From contig NZ_FUWU01000020.1 in the NCBI RefSeq assembly GCF_900167415.1, forward strand, positions 1 through 53,368: 53,368 bases of DNA, in the 5' to 3' direction. Under the pieces are notes generated by a model. That model worked only from the letters and a program-made list of their open reading frames with translations, was not told the origin of the DNA and did no database searches. Every line of letters begins with the position of its first letter. Within the stretch, counting starts at the first letter, position 1. Both the position numbers and the translations under genes were made by a program. Origin of the DNA: Fibrobacter intestinalis (GTDB lineage Bacteria; Fibrobacterota; Fibrobacteria; Fibrobacterales; Fibrobacteraceae). Shown piece after piece: positions 38,369 to 46,058 of this stretch.

Positions 38369-38953
38369 GTGTCAAAGATCGAATCCCATCCATTAGAACC
38401 CTTTTTGCCGCAAGGCACGAAATTGCTGATGCTCGGCAGTTTTCCGCCGCCGCAGAATCGCTGGTGCATGCCCTTTTACTACCCGAATTTCAACAATGAT
38501 ATGTGGCGGATTTTGGGAAAGGTCTTTTTTGACGAACGCGAACATTTTGTGCTGCCCGCCAAAAAATGTTTTGACAAGTCTTTAATCGAAAGTTTTCTGA
38601 AAAAAGTCGGCATCGGTATTTTTGACACGGCTTCTGCGGTCATTCGGGAAAAGGGAAACGCTTCGGACGCATTTCTTCAGGTGGTGACGCCGACGGATGT
38701 GCGCTCTATGCTTTTGAAAATTCCACATTGCCTGGCGGTCAATACGACGGGGACTTTGGCGACCGAAACGGTTTGCGCGCATTTTGGAATCGAGGTTCCG
38801 CGCGTGGGGGAAAAGGTGCCGTTCTTTCTTGGCGAACGCAAACTTTTCCTTTATCGGACGCCGAGTTCTAGCCGCGCCTATCCGCTCGCATTGGAAAAGA
38901 AAGCGGCCGCTTACCGGAAAATGTTCGAAGAACTCGGAATGCTTGCGCTTTAG
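38369..38953 (+). CDS. Uracil-DNA glycosylase superfamily protein (Mug-like)
   Basis: 194 aa from a GTG at 38369, behind AAGG. Motif 1 region LLMLGSFPPPQNRWCMPFYYPNFNNDMWRIL has the glycine-proline strand and the aromatic/asparagine loop of the mismatch-specific glycosylase group, and the late TPSSSRAYP corresponds to the motif 2 loop. Expected to remove uracil or ethenocytosine from mismatched DNA in the cytoplasm. The family contains members not tested for activity, so the substrate is inferred. Convergent with the MBOAT gene, 51 bp apart. Confidence 0.8.
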   Translation: MSKIESHPLEPFLPQGTKLLMLGSFPPPQNRWCMPFYYPNFNNDMWRILGKVFFDEREHFVLPAKKCFDKSLIESFLKKVGIGIFDTASAVIREKGNASDAFLQVVTPTDVRSMLLKIPHCLAVNTTGTLATETVCAHFGIEVPRVGEKVPFFLGERKLFLYRTPSSSRAYPLALEKKAAAYRKMFEELGMLAL

Positions 38954-39004
38954 ACAACCTATCAATTTACCCAAGCCGTTTTTAAGCCGCCATCAATCGT
39001 CGGC

Positions 39005-40852
39005 TTAAAATTGGAAATAGATGAACGGCGGCGAGTCGGCACTGGAAAACTGGTAGATGATGACGCAAGAAATGACCGCGCAGACGATAATCGCCCAAAG
39101 GGGAAGTTTGCAGAATACAATCCGGTAGAATCGTTTAAATCGGTCGGGAAGCCAATGGATGAGCATTCCCAACGCAAAAACCAGAATAATGGAAAGGTGG
39201 GAGAACGCCATTTGGGGAAGGAGCGAAAGGTCCCAAGGGCTTCCGATTTGGTGAATCATATTGCGGGCGGTTTCCCAGGCGACTTGATTCGCTTCGGCAG
39301 GGTCGAGATTGGAACCGGCTCGGAAGAACAGGCGCGTCGAAGTGATGAAGATGAATGTCAGAACGACGTTCCAAGCAAAGCGTAGGCGGGGGAGCGCTTT
39401 TTGGAAAAAAAGTCCGTAGAGCAGCTTGGCGTAAATACCTGCAAAAATGAGTCCGCTCCAGACGGCGACAATTCCCCAAAGCGGCGTGTAATGCCATTTG
39501 CAGGCAATGGCCGCGATGGCGGCGATAAAGAACATCAGGATGGCGCGCACTTCGATTTTCTGCTTGCTCCATTGCGTGTTTGCTATCATTCCGAGTCCGT
39601 TCAGTCCGCCCCAGATGATGAAATTCCAGCTGGCGCCGTGCCAGAGTCCGCCGATAAGCTGCGTAATCATGGCGTTCATGTGTTTGGCGATTGTCTTGCG
39701 GGAGTCCTTTTTGAAGAATGCGCTCAGACCGAGAATCAGGTAAAGAATCCCCAGGGCGAGAGCGACCCAGACGCTTCCCGAAAGCATAATCGCAATGGCG
39801 GAAATGATTGCCGTCCAAAAGAACGTGCCGAATCCTGCGCCCCGGTTTCCGCCGAGAGGAATATACACGTAATCGCGTAGCCAGCGGGAAAGGGACATGT
39901 GCCAGCGATGCCAAAATTCCGAAGGCTTGTCCGCCTTGTAGGGGCTGTTGAAGTTCTGCGGCAGATGAAATCCCATGAGAAGGGCGACTCCCGTGGCGAT
40001 GTCCGTGTAACCGGAAAAATCCGCATAGACTTGCAGCGAATAGGCGAAGAGGGCGAGCAGATTTTCAAAACCGGTGAAGAGCAGCGGCGTTTCAAAAACC
40101 TTGTCCACAAATTGCGTGGCGAGAAAATCGCTCAGGATGATTTTTTTGGCGAGCCCGTTCAGAATCCAGAAAACGGCGATGCCGAAAGCATGGTGCGAAA
40201 GGAAAAATTTTCGGTGCAGCTGGGGAATGAATTTGTCGGCGCGGATGATGGGGCCGGCGACGAGTTGCGGAAAGAAGGTCAGGTAAAATCCGAAGTCAAA
40301 GAGATTGGAAATCGGTTTGACGGTCTTTTTAAAGACATCGACGCAATAGCTTATCGCCTGGAAAGTAAAGAACGAAATGCCCACGGGCAAAATAATCTGA
40401 TCGACGAGAGAATGGGCATGGAAAAAGTGATTTCCAGCGGCGGCAAAGAAATTATAGACTTTCAGGTCGATGCCGAAAAGTTCCCGAAGGACGTCCAGAA
40501 AAAAGTAGGCGTATTTAAAATAGCCGAGAGTCAGCAGATTGATGATGACAAGGACGACCAGCGAAAAGATTTTTTTCCCGCGGTGATCAATCCGGTAAAG
40601 AATGTGCCCGCCGATAAAATTGGCCAAAACGCAGAAGGCGAGCAACACCAGATAGCTGCCGCTGGTTTTGTAGTAGAAAAAGAGGCTCGCAAAAAAGAGG
40701 AAGGCGTTGCGAAGCAGAATCTTGCTGTGCACCAGGGCGAACAGCGCAAAGACGACGGCAAAAAATGCCCAAAAATAAAACTGCGTAAAAATCAGCGGTT
40801 TAGAGGGATCGAACAGGAACAGGCTTTGAAGAAGGCTTATCGGATCCATCAT
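39005..40852 (-). CDS. MBOAT-family O-acyltransferase of an SGNH/MBOAT operon
   Basis: 615 aa, longer than AlgI (about 470-520). Multiple membrane segments and motifs LPVGISFFTFQAISY, FPQLVAGPIIRAD, FWHRWHMSLSRWLRDYVYIPLGGNR and GGLWHGASWNFIIWGGLNG with the conserved histidine. About 60 extra residues lie between GGNR and the WHG motif. It should deliver acetyl groups to the periplasm for the two SGNH proteins encoded just upstream, with 4-bp overlaps between all three genes. Likely target peptidoglycan or a surface polysaccharide. Confidence 0.92.
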   Translation of the reverse strand: MMDPISLLQSLFLFDPSKPLIFTQFYFWAFFAVVFALFALVHSKILLRNAFLFFASLFFYYKTSGSYLVLLAFCVLANFIGGHILYRIDHRGKKIFSLVVLVIINLLTLGYFKYAYFFLDVLRELFGIDLKVYNFFAAAGNHFFHAHSLVDQIILPVGISFFTFQAISYCVDVFKKTVKPISNLFDFGFYLTFFPQLVAGPIIRADKFIPQLHRKFFLSHHAFGIAVFWILNGLAKKIILSDFLATQFVDKVFETPLLFTGFENLLALFAYSLQVYADFSGYTDIATGVALLMGFHLPQNFNSPYKADKPSEFWHRWHMSLSRWLRDYVYIPLGGNRGAGFGTFFWTAIISAIAIMLSGSVWVALALGILYLILGLSAFFKKDSRKTIAKHMNAMITQLIGGLWHGASWNFIIWGGLNGLGMIANTQWSKQKIEVRAILMFFIAAIAAIACKWHYTPLWGIVAVWSGLIFAGIYAKLLYGLFFQKALPRLRFAWNVVLTFIFITSTRLFFRAGSNLDPAEANQVAWETARNMIHQIGSPWDLSLLPQMAFSHLSIILVFALGMLIHWLPDRFKRFYRIVFCKLPLWAIIVCAVISCVIIYQFSSADSPPFIYFQF

Positions 40853-42303
40853 TTTTTGACCTTCTTGGGTACGGTTCGTTTGGATTTGGTTTTCGTGCCT
40901 TTCATTTTTTTGGCGGGGGAATTGGCCGTTGGCAAATTCCCGATAGCGGGAAGATTCTGGGGAATTTGCGTGACTTTCGGGGATTCCGGAAGCAAGATCT
41001 CCTTGATGGCATCGTAAAAAAGATCGCCCAGAAGTTCATAACCCGCATTTTTGAAATGCACACGGTCTTTTTTGGCGTAGTCCGCAAGCTGCCAGATTTC
41101 CATGGATTTGAAACCGCCCATGATGCCGTATAAATCCCAGAAACCGCCTTTGTATTTTTGCGCCAGTTCGCGCATCGCCTGGGCGACGAGAACGCTGTTC
41201 AAGTTGGGCTGATTGGAAGACGTCAGATAGCAGTCGTTGTTCGATACGAAGAGGAAGGCGGCGTGGGGCGAGACCGATTGGATGCGCGAGAGGAGAGTGT
41301 CGTAATGCGCCTTGAAAAGGTCGGGATTAAAGATATTGACATTCGCGTCGTTGATGCCGATGGCCAAAATGACCAGATCGGGCTTGGAATATTGCAAATC
41401 CCGTTCCAAATTTTCCAAGGAGAGATAGGCGTTCAAGTCCGCGCCATTGACGCCGATGGAGTTATAGGTGAGGCCTGGAAGCGTGTCGCTCAGAAGAATT
41501 CCCGTCAAGGTAAAGGAAACCGGAGCCGAAAAAAAGAATGACGAATCCGCAAACAGGGAGTCCACCTGCGGGGACGTGAGGTTCGCGAAAATTTTTCGGA
41601 AGTTTTTTTCCTTCTCGGCATTTTCCCAAGGGAAGGTGAGAATCAGCGAATCGGCGCGTCGGGGGAGCGAAAAAACGAAACTGCTGGACGTGGAATCGTA
41701 TTTGGGCTTGTACTTTTTTCCGTTTTCGGCCAATTGCAGAACCGGTTCCGTCGAATCGGTCGAAGTGCCAAAGACCCGAACCTGCGTAAAATTCCAAAAA
41801 TCTTCGCCCGGAATTCGCGTGTTGAGGACGATACGGATTTCGGCGTCCGGGTCGATGGTGGTGACTTCAAACCCCATAAGCCCCAAGGGATGCGGACGCT
41901 CCTTGAAAACGCTGCGTTTCCATTTGAAGTGGCCCTTTTTTCGGGAAACGTAACTGATGGGGGTGTTGGAATTGGCCGCCGTATAAGGAAATACGAATCC
42001 TCTTCCGGCGGCGGGAATCTGGAGGTCTTTGACCAGTCTTGCGCGAACCCGGTTCGAAATGACATCCGCTTGGATGTGGGACCCGCCGAGATGCAATATG
42101 TTGATGTTGCCTTGACCGGTGTAATTCAGGGAATCCAGTTTGTGGAGAAATGGGGCAAGGGCGGCGTTGCCTGCCGGAAATTCAATATGGTTCAGGCTGG
42201 TGTCTATCGGCAGATTTACCGTTTTGACAGAGAGCGAATCCGCCCAGATGCAGGTGGCGAAAAAAAGCAGCGATACGAGAAAAGGCGTCGCTCGCAAAAT
42301 CAT
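40849..42303 (-). CDS. Exported SGNH-fold acetyltransferase or esterase, second of pair
   Basis: 484 aa. Signal peptide MILRATPFLVSLLFFATCIWA. SGNH fold: block I HLGGSHIQAD with S75 (the usual GDS is GGS here), GVNGADL, LAIGINDAN and the C-terminal DRVHFKNAGYELLG with Asp and His. The lysine-rich tail KKMKGTKTKSKRTVPKKVKK may contact the membrane or polymer. Coupled to the MBOAT gene (ATGA) and to the first SGNH gene (ATGA). Confidence 0.87.
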   Translation of the reverse strand: MILRATPFLVSLLFFATCIWADSLSVKTVNLPIDTSLNHIEFPAGNAALAPFLHKLDSLNYTGQGNINILHLGGSHIQADVISNRVRARLVKDLQIPAAGRGFVFPYTAANSNTPISYVSRKKGHFKWKRSVFKERPHPLGLMGFEVTTIDPDAEIRIVLNTRIPGEDFWNFTQVRVFGTSTDSTEPVLQLAENGKKYKPKYDSTSSSFVFSLPRRADSLILTFPWENAEKEKNFRKIFANLTSPQVDSLFADSSFFFSAPVSFTLTGILLSDTLPGLTYNSIGVNGADLNAYLSLENLERDLQYSKPDLVILAIGINDANVNIFNPDLFKAHYDTLLSRIQSVSPHAAFLFVSNNDCYLTSSNQPNLNSVLVAQAMRELAQKYKGGFWDLYGIMGGFKSMEIWQLADYAKKDRVHFKNAGYELLGDLFYDAIKEILLPESPKVTQIPQNLPAIGNLPTANSPAKKMKGTKTKSKRTVPKKVKK

Positions 42304-43925
42304 GGTTCGCTTTCTCCGACGTTATCCAAGGAATCTTCAGTGGAAATTTGATGGATGGGTGTCAGAATCAGCGTGTCGTTTTGCGCGATCAGCGTGTCGG
42401 CTTTTGCCGTTTCTTTTTTTAACTGCTGGATTTCTTTGAGCTGGTCGTTTCCGATGTCGTGCTTCTTGCGGAACTGGTAATAGTCAAAGTGGAGCTTGAT
42501 CGCATTGTAGAAAAGTTCGCCCATGCGCGCTGCGCCGTTGCGGGTGAAGTGGATGTAGTCCGGACCACCGAGCTTTTGCTGGACCCAGGATTTCATCGAA
42601 TTGTGCCCGCCCATGACGCGATACATATCCCAGTAGGCGCATCCGTTTTTGAGGGCGATTTCCCGGATTTTTTCGACGGTCATTTTCAGGCTTGGAAAGC
42701 TGGTCCATTTGCCATTGATTTTTTTGGACATGTCCGCCGGACCGATGAAGAGAATGTCGGCATCGGGTGCCGCTTTGCGAATGGCTTGGATTTGCTTTTC
42801 CAGAATGCGTTCCACCCAGTCCAGATTGCTCGAATTGACGCTGGGAACCAGATTGCCTCCGTATTCCAAAAGAATCAGTTTGGCGTTCATCGCTTCCAGT
42901 CCAGTCCCCAGAAGCGCATTGTCCATTTTGGTAAAGATGGTTCCGGAGCTGCCGCGCATCGCCACGTTATCGACGGCGATTCCGGATTCCGCGTCCAGAG
43001 CGATAGTGTAAAGTTCCGCGTTGCCGGAAATGGTGAGGGTGAGCGATTCGGTTTCGTGCTGCAGATTCCAGGTGTAAACGGACATTCCGGGAAGCGTCGT
43101 GATTTCCGGGTCGTTCGCCTGGAATTTCCGCTTCTTTTCGCGCACAAGAGGCGGGAGCGTGTCCTGCGGAATCGTGTCGGAGACAACGGCGGAGTAAATC
43201 AGTCTGGTTTTCAGATTGGCCTTGTTGGCGAGCAGGCGAACCTTTTGGAATCGTCCCGCTTGAGGGAAGCCTTTTTGGTGCAGACTCTTTTTGAACGAAA
43301 AGGTGGCGCTTCCGTGCAAGTCCGTAACCTGCGCCAGGGGACCATATTTGTTATGGCGGGCGTGTTCCTTTTCAGGGCCGAAAATGCGGTGTCTTTGCAG
43401 GCTGCCCACGCTGTGACTTCCGATGACGAACGTCGGGATGTCGGCGAGGGGCGGAAGCATTCCCGGGCCGGAGCCGCCCCAAAGGGTTTGTGCAGATTCT
43501 CGGATGCTCGAAGTGATGCGGTCGCCTTCCAGCTGGGAATCGCCGTAGTGGACAATCCGGACGACTTCTCCGGAGTCTTTCGCTTTGGACACGCGGTCAA
43601 AGAAACGGTCGAACCAGCCGGGATTGCTGTCGGGAAAATCGAATCTTGTGGGACCGTTGTCGAAAAAGTCTTCGTAAAAAGCCAGCGAGTCCGCATATTC
43701 GGCGAATTTTCGTGCGCGGGTTTCGGCGAGCATTTGCCGGATCTGCTCTTCCGGATCCACTTGGAGGGAATCTTCCTGCGGGTTTTGCGGAAGATTTTCG
43801 AGAAGGGACGGAAAGCGGAGCGTCAAAGAACCCACGGAAATGCCATTGCTCGGGAAAAAAAGCGAAATGAGCCCCAGCAAGGCAAAAACGGCAAGGATGG
43901 CAAAAAGGGTGCGAAAAGGCGACAT
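42300..43925 (-). CDS. Membrane-anchored SGNH-fold protein, first of pair
   Basis: 541 aa. N-terminal membrane anchor (about 6-24), a charged linker, then an SGNH domain with block I YGDSQLEGD (G128-D129-S130), LLEYGGN, FIGPADMS and the late DYIHFTRNG with Asp and His. It therefore keeps the standard nucleophile box, unlike its partner. First gene of the operon, only 12 bp downstream of hisS and likely transcribed with it. Probably works with the MBOAT to transfer or trim O-acetyl groups. Confidence 0.87.
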   Translation of the reverse strand: MSPFRTLFAILAVFALLGLISLFFPSNGISVGSLTLRFPSLLENLPQNPQEDSLQVDPEEQIRQMLAETRARKFAEYADSLAFYEDFFDNGPTRFDFPDSNPGWFDRFFDRVSKAKDSGEVVRIVHYGDSQLEGDRITSSIRESAQTLWGGSGPGMLPPLADIPTFVIGSHSVGSLQRHRIFGPEKEHARHNKYGPLAQVTDLHGSATFSFKKSLHQKGFPQAGRFQKVRLLANKANLKTRLIYSAVVSDTIPQDTLPPLVREKKRKFQANDPEITTLPGMSVYTWNLQHETESLTLTISGNAELYTIALDAESGIAVDNVAMRGSSGTIFTKMDNALLGTGLEAMNAKLILLEYGGNLVPSVNSSNLDWVERILEKQIQAIRKAAPDADILFIGPADMSKKINGKWTSFPSLKMTVEKIREIALKNGCAYWDMYRVMGGHNSMKSWVQQKLGGPDYIHFTRNGAARMGELFYNAIKLHFDYYQFRKKHDIGNDQLKEIQQLKKETAKADTLIAQNDTLILTPIHQISTEDSLDNVGESEP

Positions 43926-43937
43926 GCGTCTTTTGCC

Positions 43938-45227
43938 CTATTTGACAAGCTGCGTGATTTCGTGGATGGAGCCCGCGCCGGAAGTTCCCGATGCGAGAAT
44001 CTTGTATTCGAATCCGCTTTCGGGAGCCTTGTCGCCATCGACATAGACGACGATTTTGGCGCCTTGGGCATTGGCCTGTTCCATCTGTTTGCCGAGCTTT
44101 GCCGCGGAAAGCGGATGATTGACGTTGAATCCCAGATTGCGGAGCTTGCTCGCTACGGCAAAAATCTTGTCCAGATCGTTGGTGAAGCTTGCTACGAAAA
44201 AATCGACGGATTGTTTGGAAGAGGGGAGAAGGCCGCGTTCTTCGAGGAGATTGGCCAGCACGACGTCGCCCATGCCAAAGCCGACCCCGGGGACTTTCTG
44301 CCCGCCGAGTTTTTCCGTGAGGCTGTCGTAACGTCCACCGCCGGCGATTGCCCGCATGGATTTGCCCTTGTCAAAAACTTCAAAAACGATCCCGGTGTAA
44401 TAGGCGAGTCCGCGGACAATGGAAAGGTCGAGGGCGACCGAGTTTCCCGCTCCAGAAACTTCGAGGGTGTGGAAGAGCTGCCGGATTTCGTCGAGCGCGG
44501 CTTTCGATTCGTCGCTTTGAATTTTGGCGGCGACGTCGTCGATGCTTTTGCAGTCCATCAGGGAGTCGAGCTTGCTTGTCTGCTCGTCGGAAAGCCCCGC
44601 GTCGGCAAGTTCCGCGTAAAAATCCTTCTTTTCGATTTTCAGGCGGCGATCCAGAACGGGATAGACTTTGGAAACGTCGGCGACTCCGATTTCGGAAAGG
44701 TAGGCGTTCAGCAGTTTTCGGCTGGAAACGCCAATGCAAAAGTCGTCGTCTTTGAGACCGAAATCCTTGAGCATGGAGGCGATCGCCGAGAGCAGGTCCG
44801 CTTCCGCATAGATGCTTTCTGTGCCGATAATGTCCAGATTCAGCTGGAAGAATTCCCGCAGACGTCCTTTCTGGGCGCGTTCGTAACGGAAAAGGCGGGG
44901 CATGCTGAACCATTTGAACGGCTTTCGGAGGGAGTTGCCCTTTTGAATGACCAGACGGGCAAGAGTCGGCGTCATTTCGGGGCGGAGCGCGATGTGGCGG
45001 TCGCCTTTGTCTTTAAAATCGTAGAGCTGGCTAACGATTTCTTCGCCGGATTTTCCGGTGTAAAGTTCCAGATGCTCGAACATGGGACCTTCGTATTCTT
45101 CGTAGCCAAAACGGAGAGCGGCTTTGCGCCAAGTGTCAAAGATATAGTTTTGAATCCGCATGGATTCGGGATAAAAATCGCGCGTTCCTTTGGGAAGCGG
45201 TGGAGTCTGCATCTTGAGGTTGTTCAT
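43938..45227 (-). CDS. hisS: Histidine-tRNA ligase
   Basis: 429 aa. Charges tRNA-His with histidine in two steps via histidyl-adenylate. Class II core: motif 1 region PPLPKGTRDFYP to YGYEEYEGPMFE, motif 2 RLFRYERAQKGRLREFFQ, and the histidine-binding LDLSIVRGLAYYTG with AGGGRYDSL; anticodon-binding domain from about residue 330. ATG 45227 is chosen; a GTG at 45233 and an ATG at 45212 are in frame. None has a ribosome site. A TACATT box ends 9 bases before ATG 45227, so the mRNA may be leaderless. Its 3' end lies 12 bp before the SGNH operon. Confidence 0.95.
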   Translation of the reverse strand: MNNLKMQTPPLPKGTRDFYPESMRIQNYIFDTWRKAALRFGYEEYEGPMFEHLELYTGKSGEEIVSQLYDFKDKGDRHIALRPEMTPTLARLVIQKGNSLRKPFKWFSMPRLFRYERAQKGRLREFFQLNLDIIGTESIYAEADLLSAIASMLKDFGLKDDDFCIGVSSRKLLNAYLSEIGVADVSKVYPVLDRRLKIEKKDFYAELADAGLSDEQTSKLDSLMDCKSIDDVAAKIQSDESKAALDEIRQLFHTLEVSGAGNSVALDLSIVRGLAYYTGIVFEVFDKGKSMRAIAGGGRYDSLTEKLGGQKVPGVGFGMGDVVLANLLEERGLLPSSKQSVDFFVASFTNDLDKIFAVASKLRNLGFNVNHPLSAAKLGKQMEQANAQGAKIVVYVDGDKAPESGFEYKILASGTSGAGSIHEITQLVK

Positions 45228-45235
45228 ACGCACGC

Positions 45236-45258
45236 AAATGTAGAATTTTTCTACATTT
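45236..45258. promoter_or_regulatory. Symmetrical divergent promoter of hisS and surE
   Basis: Perfect inverted repeat with arms AAATGTAGAA and TTCTACATTT and a 3-base TTT centre. Each arm supplies a TACATT -10 box that ends 9 bases before a start codon: ATG 45227 (hisS, minus) and ATG 45267 (surE, plus). Only 39 bases separate the two codons. Confidence 0.5.
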
Positions 45259-45266
45259 AATGCGCA

Positions 45267-46037
45267 ATGGCTACAAATGCGAAACCAGAAATTTTACTTG
45301 TAAACGATGACGGATACACAAGCGCCTATCTCGAACGATTTGCGCGAGCGCTTTCGGAAGTGGCTAAAGTCTATGTCGTCGCTCCCAAGACGGAACAGAG
45401 CGGCGTTTCGCATTCCTTTCAAGGTTTTGCAGGGCATTCGCTGGAAAAAATTCCGGGCAAAATCCCGGCGGATTTTTATGCGCTGGACGGATCGCCGGCG
45501 GACTGCACCAAGTTCGGCTTGCAGGAGCTTTTCAAGGATCGCCCTATCGAGTGCGTTTTTTCGGGACCCAACCACGGGGAGAACGCGGGGGTTTCGTCGC
45601 TGTATTCGGGAACGGTCGCCGGAGCTCGGGAAGCGGCGCTTTGGGGTGTCCCTGCGGTTGCGCTCTCGCTCTGTTTCGGGGCGACTTCCGTTATGGAAAA
45701 CGAGGCCGCGCGGTTTGCGCAAAAAATCATCGAGGATCGGCTCTATCGCACGATGCCCGCCCATTCTTTCTGGAACGTGAATTTTCCCGACGAAAAGAAG
45801 GCGCCTTTTGCCGGCTACCGGGTGGCGAGGCAGAGCGTTTCCATGTTCACGGACCATTACGAAAAAAAAGACGGCAAATTCTTTTTGGATGGCTGCAAAT
45901 TGCCCGAAACCTTTGCCGCCAATTCGGACGATCTGGCTTTGCACAGGGGATATGCGTCTATCACGCCGATGACGGTGGATCAGACCCTGGAAAGCGACCT
46001 CTCCCCGCTATTTCGGCTTGTTCAACAGAATTTTTAA
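45267..46037 (+). CDS. surE: 5'/3'-nucleotidase SurE
   Basis: 256 aa. Metal-dependent phosphatase acting on nucleoside monophosphates. Signature ILLVNDDGY with D14-D15 (metal ligands), a SGPNHGENAG motif (metal Asn), and YSGTVAGAREAA. No signal peptide. No ribosome site; see the palindrome at 45236-45258. 22 bp before gyrA, which may share the transcript. Confidence 0.94.
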   Translation: MATNAKPEILLVNDDGYTSAYLERFARALSEVAKVYVVAPKTEQSGVSHSFQGFAGHSLEKIPGKIPADFYALDGSPADCTKFGLQELFKDRPIECVFSGPNHGENAGVSSLYSGTVAGAREAALWGVPAVALSLCFGATSVMENEAARFAQKIIEDRLYRTMPAHSFWNVNFPDEKKAPFAGYRVARQSVSMFTDHYEKKDGKFFLDGCKLPETFAANSDDLALHRGYASITPMTVDQTLESDLSPLFRLVQQNF

Positions 46038-46058
46038 GACAAAAATCGAGGAAAATCA

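Noticed and set aside
38980-39010. Stem-loop TTTTAAGCCG/CGGCTTAAAA as a terminator between convergent genes
   Set aside because: The arms are perfect, but neither strand has a T run after the stem, so it does not meet the rho-independent pattern.
42459-45260. 933-codon open frame on the plus strand
   Set aside because: It is antisense to hisS and the SGNH gene, both clear protein families on the minus strand; the frame is a codon-bias shadow with no recognisable domain.
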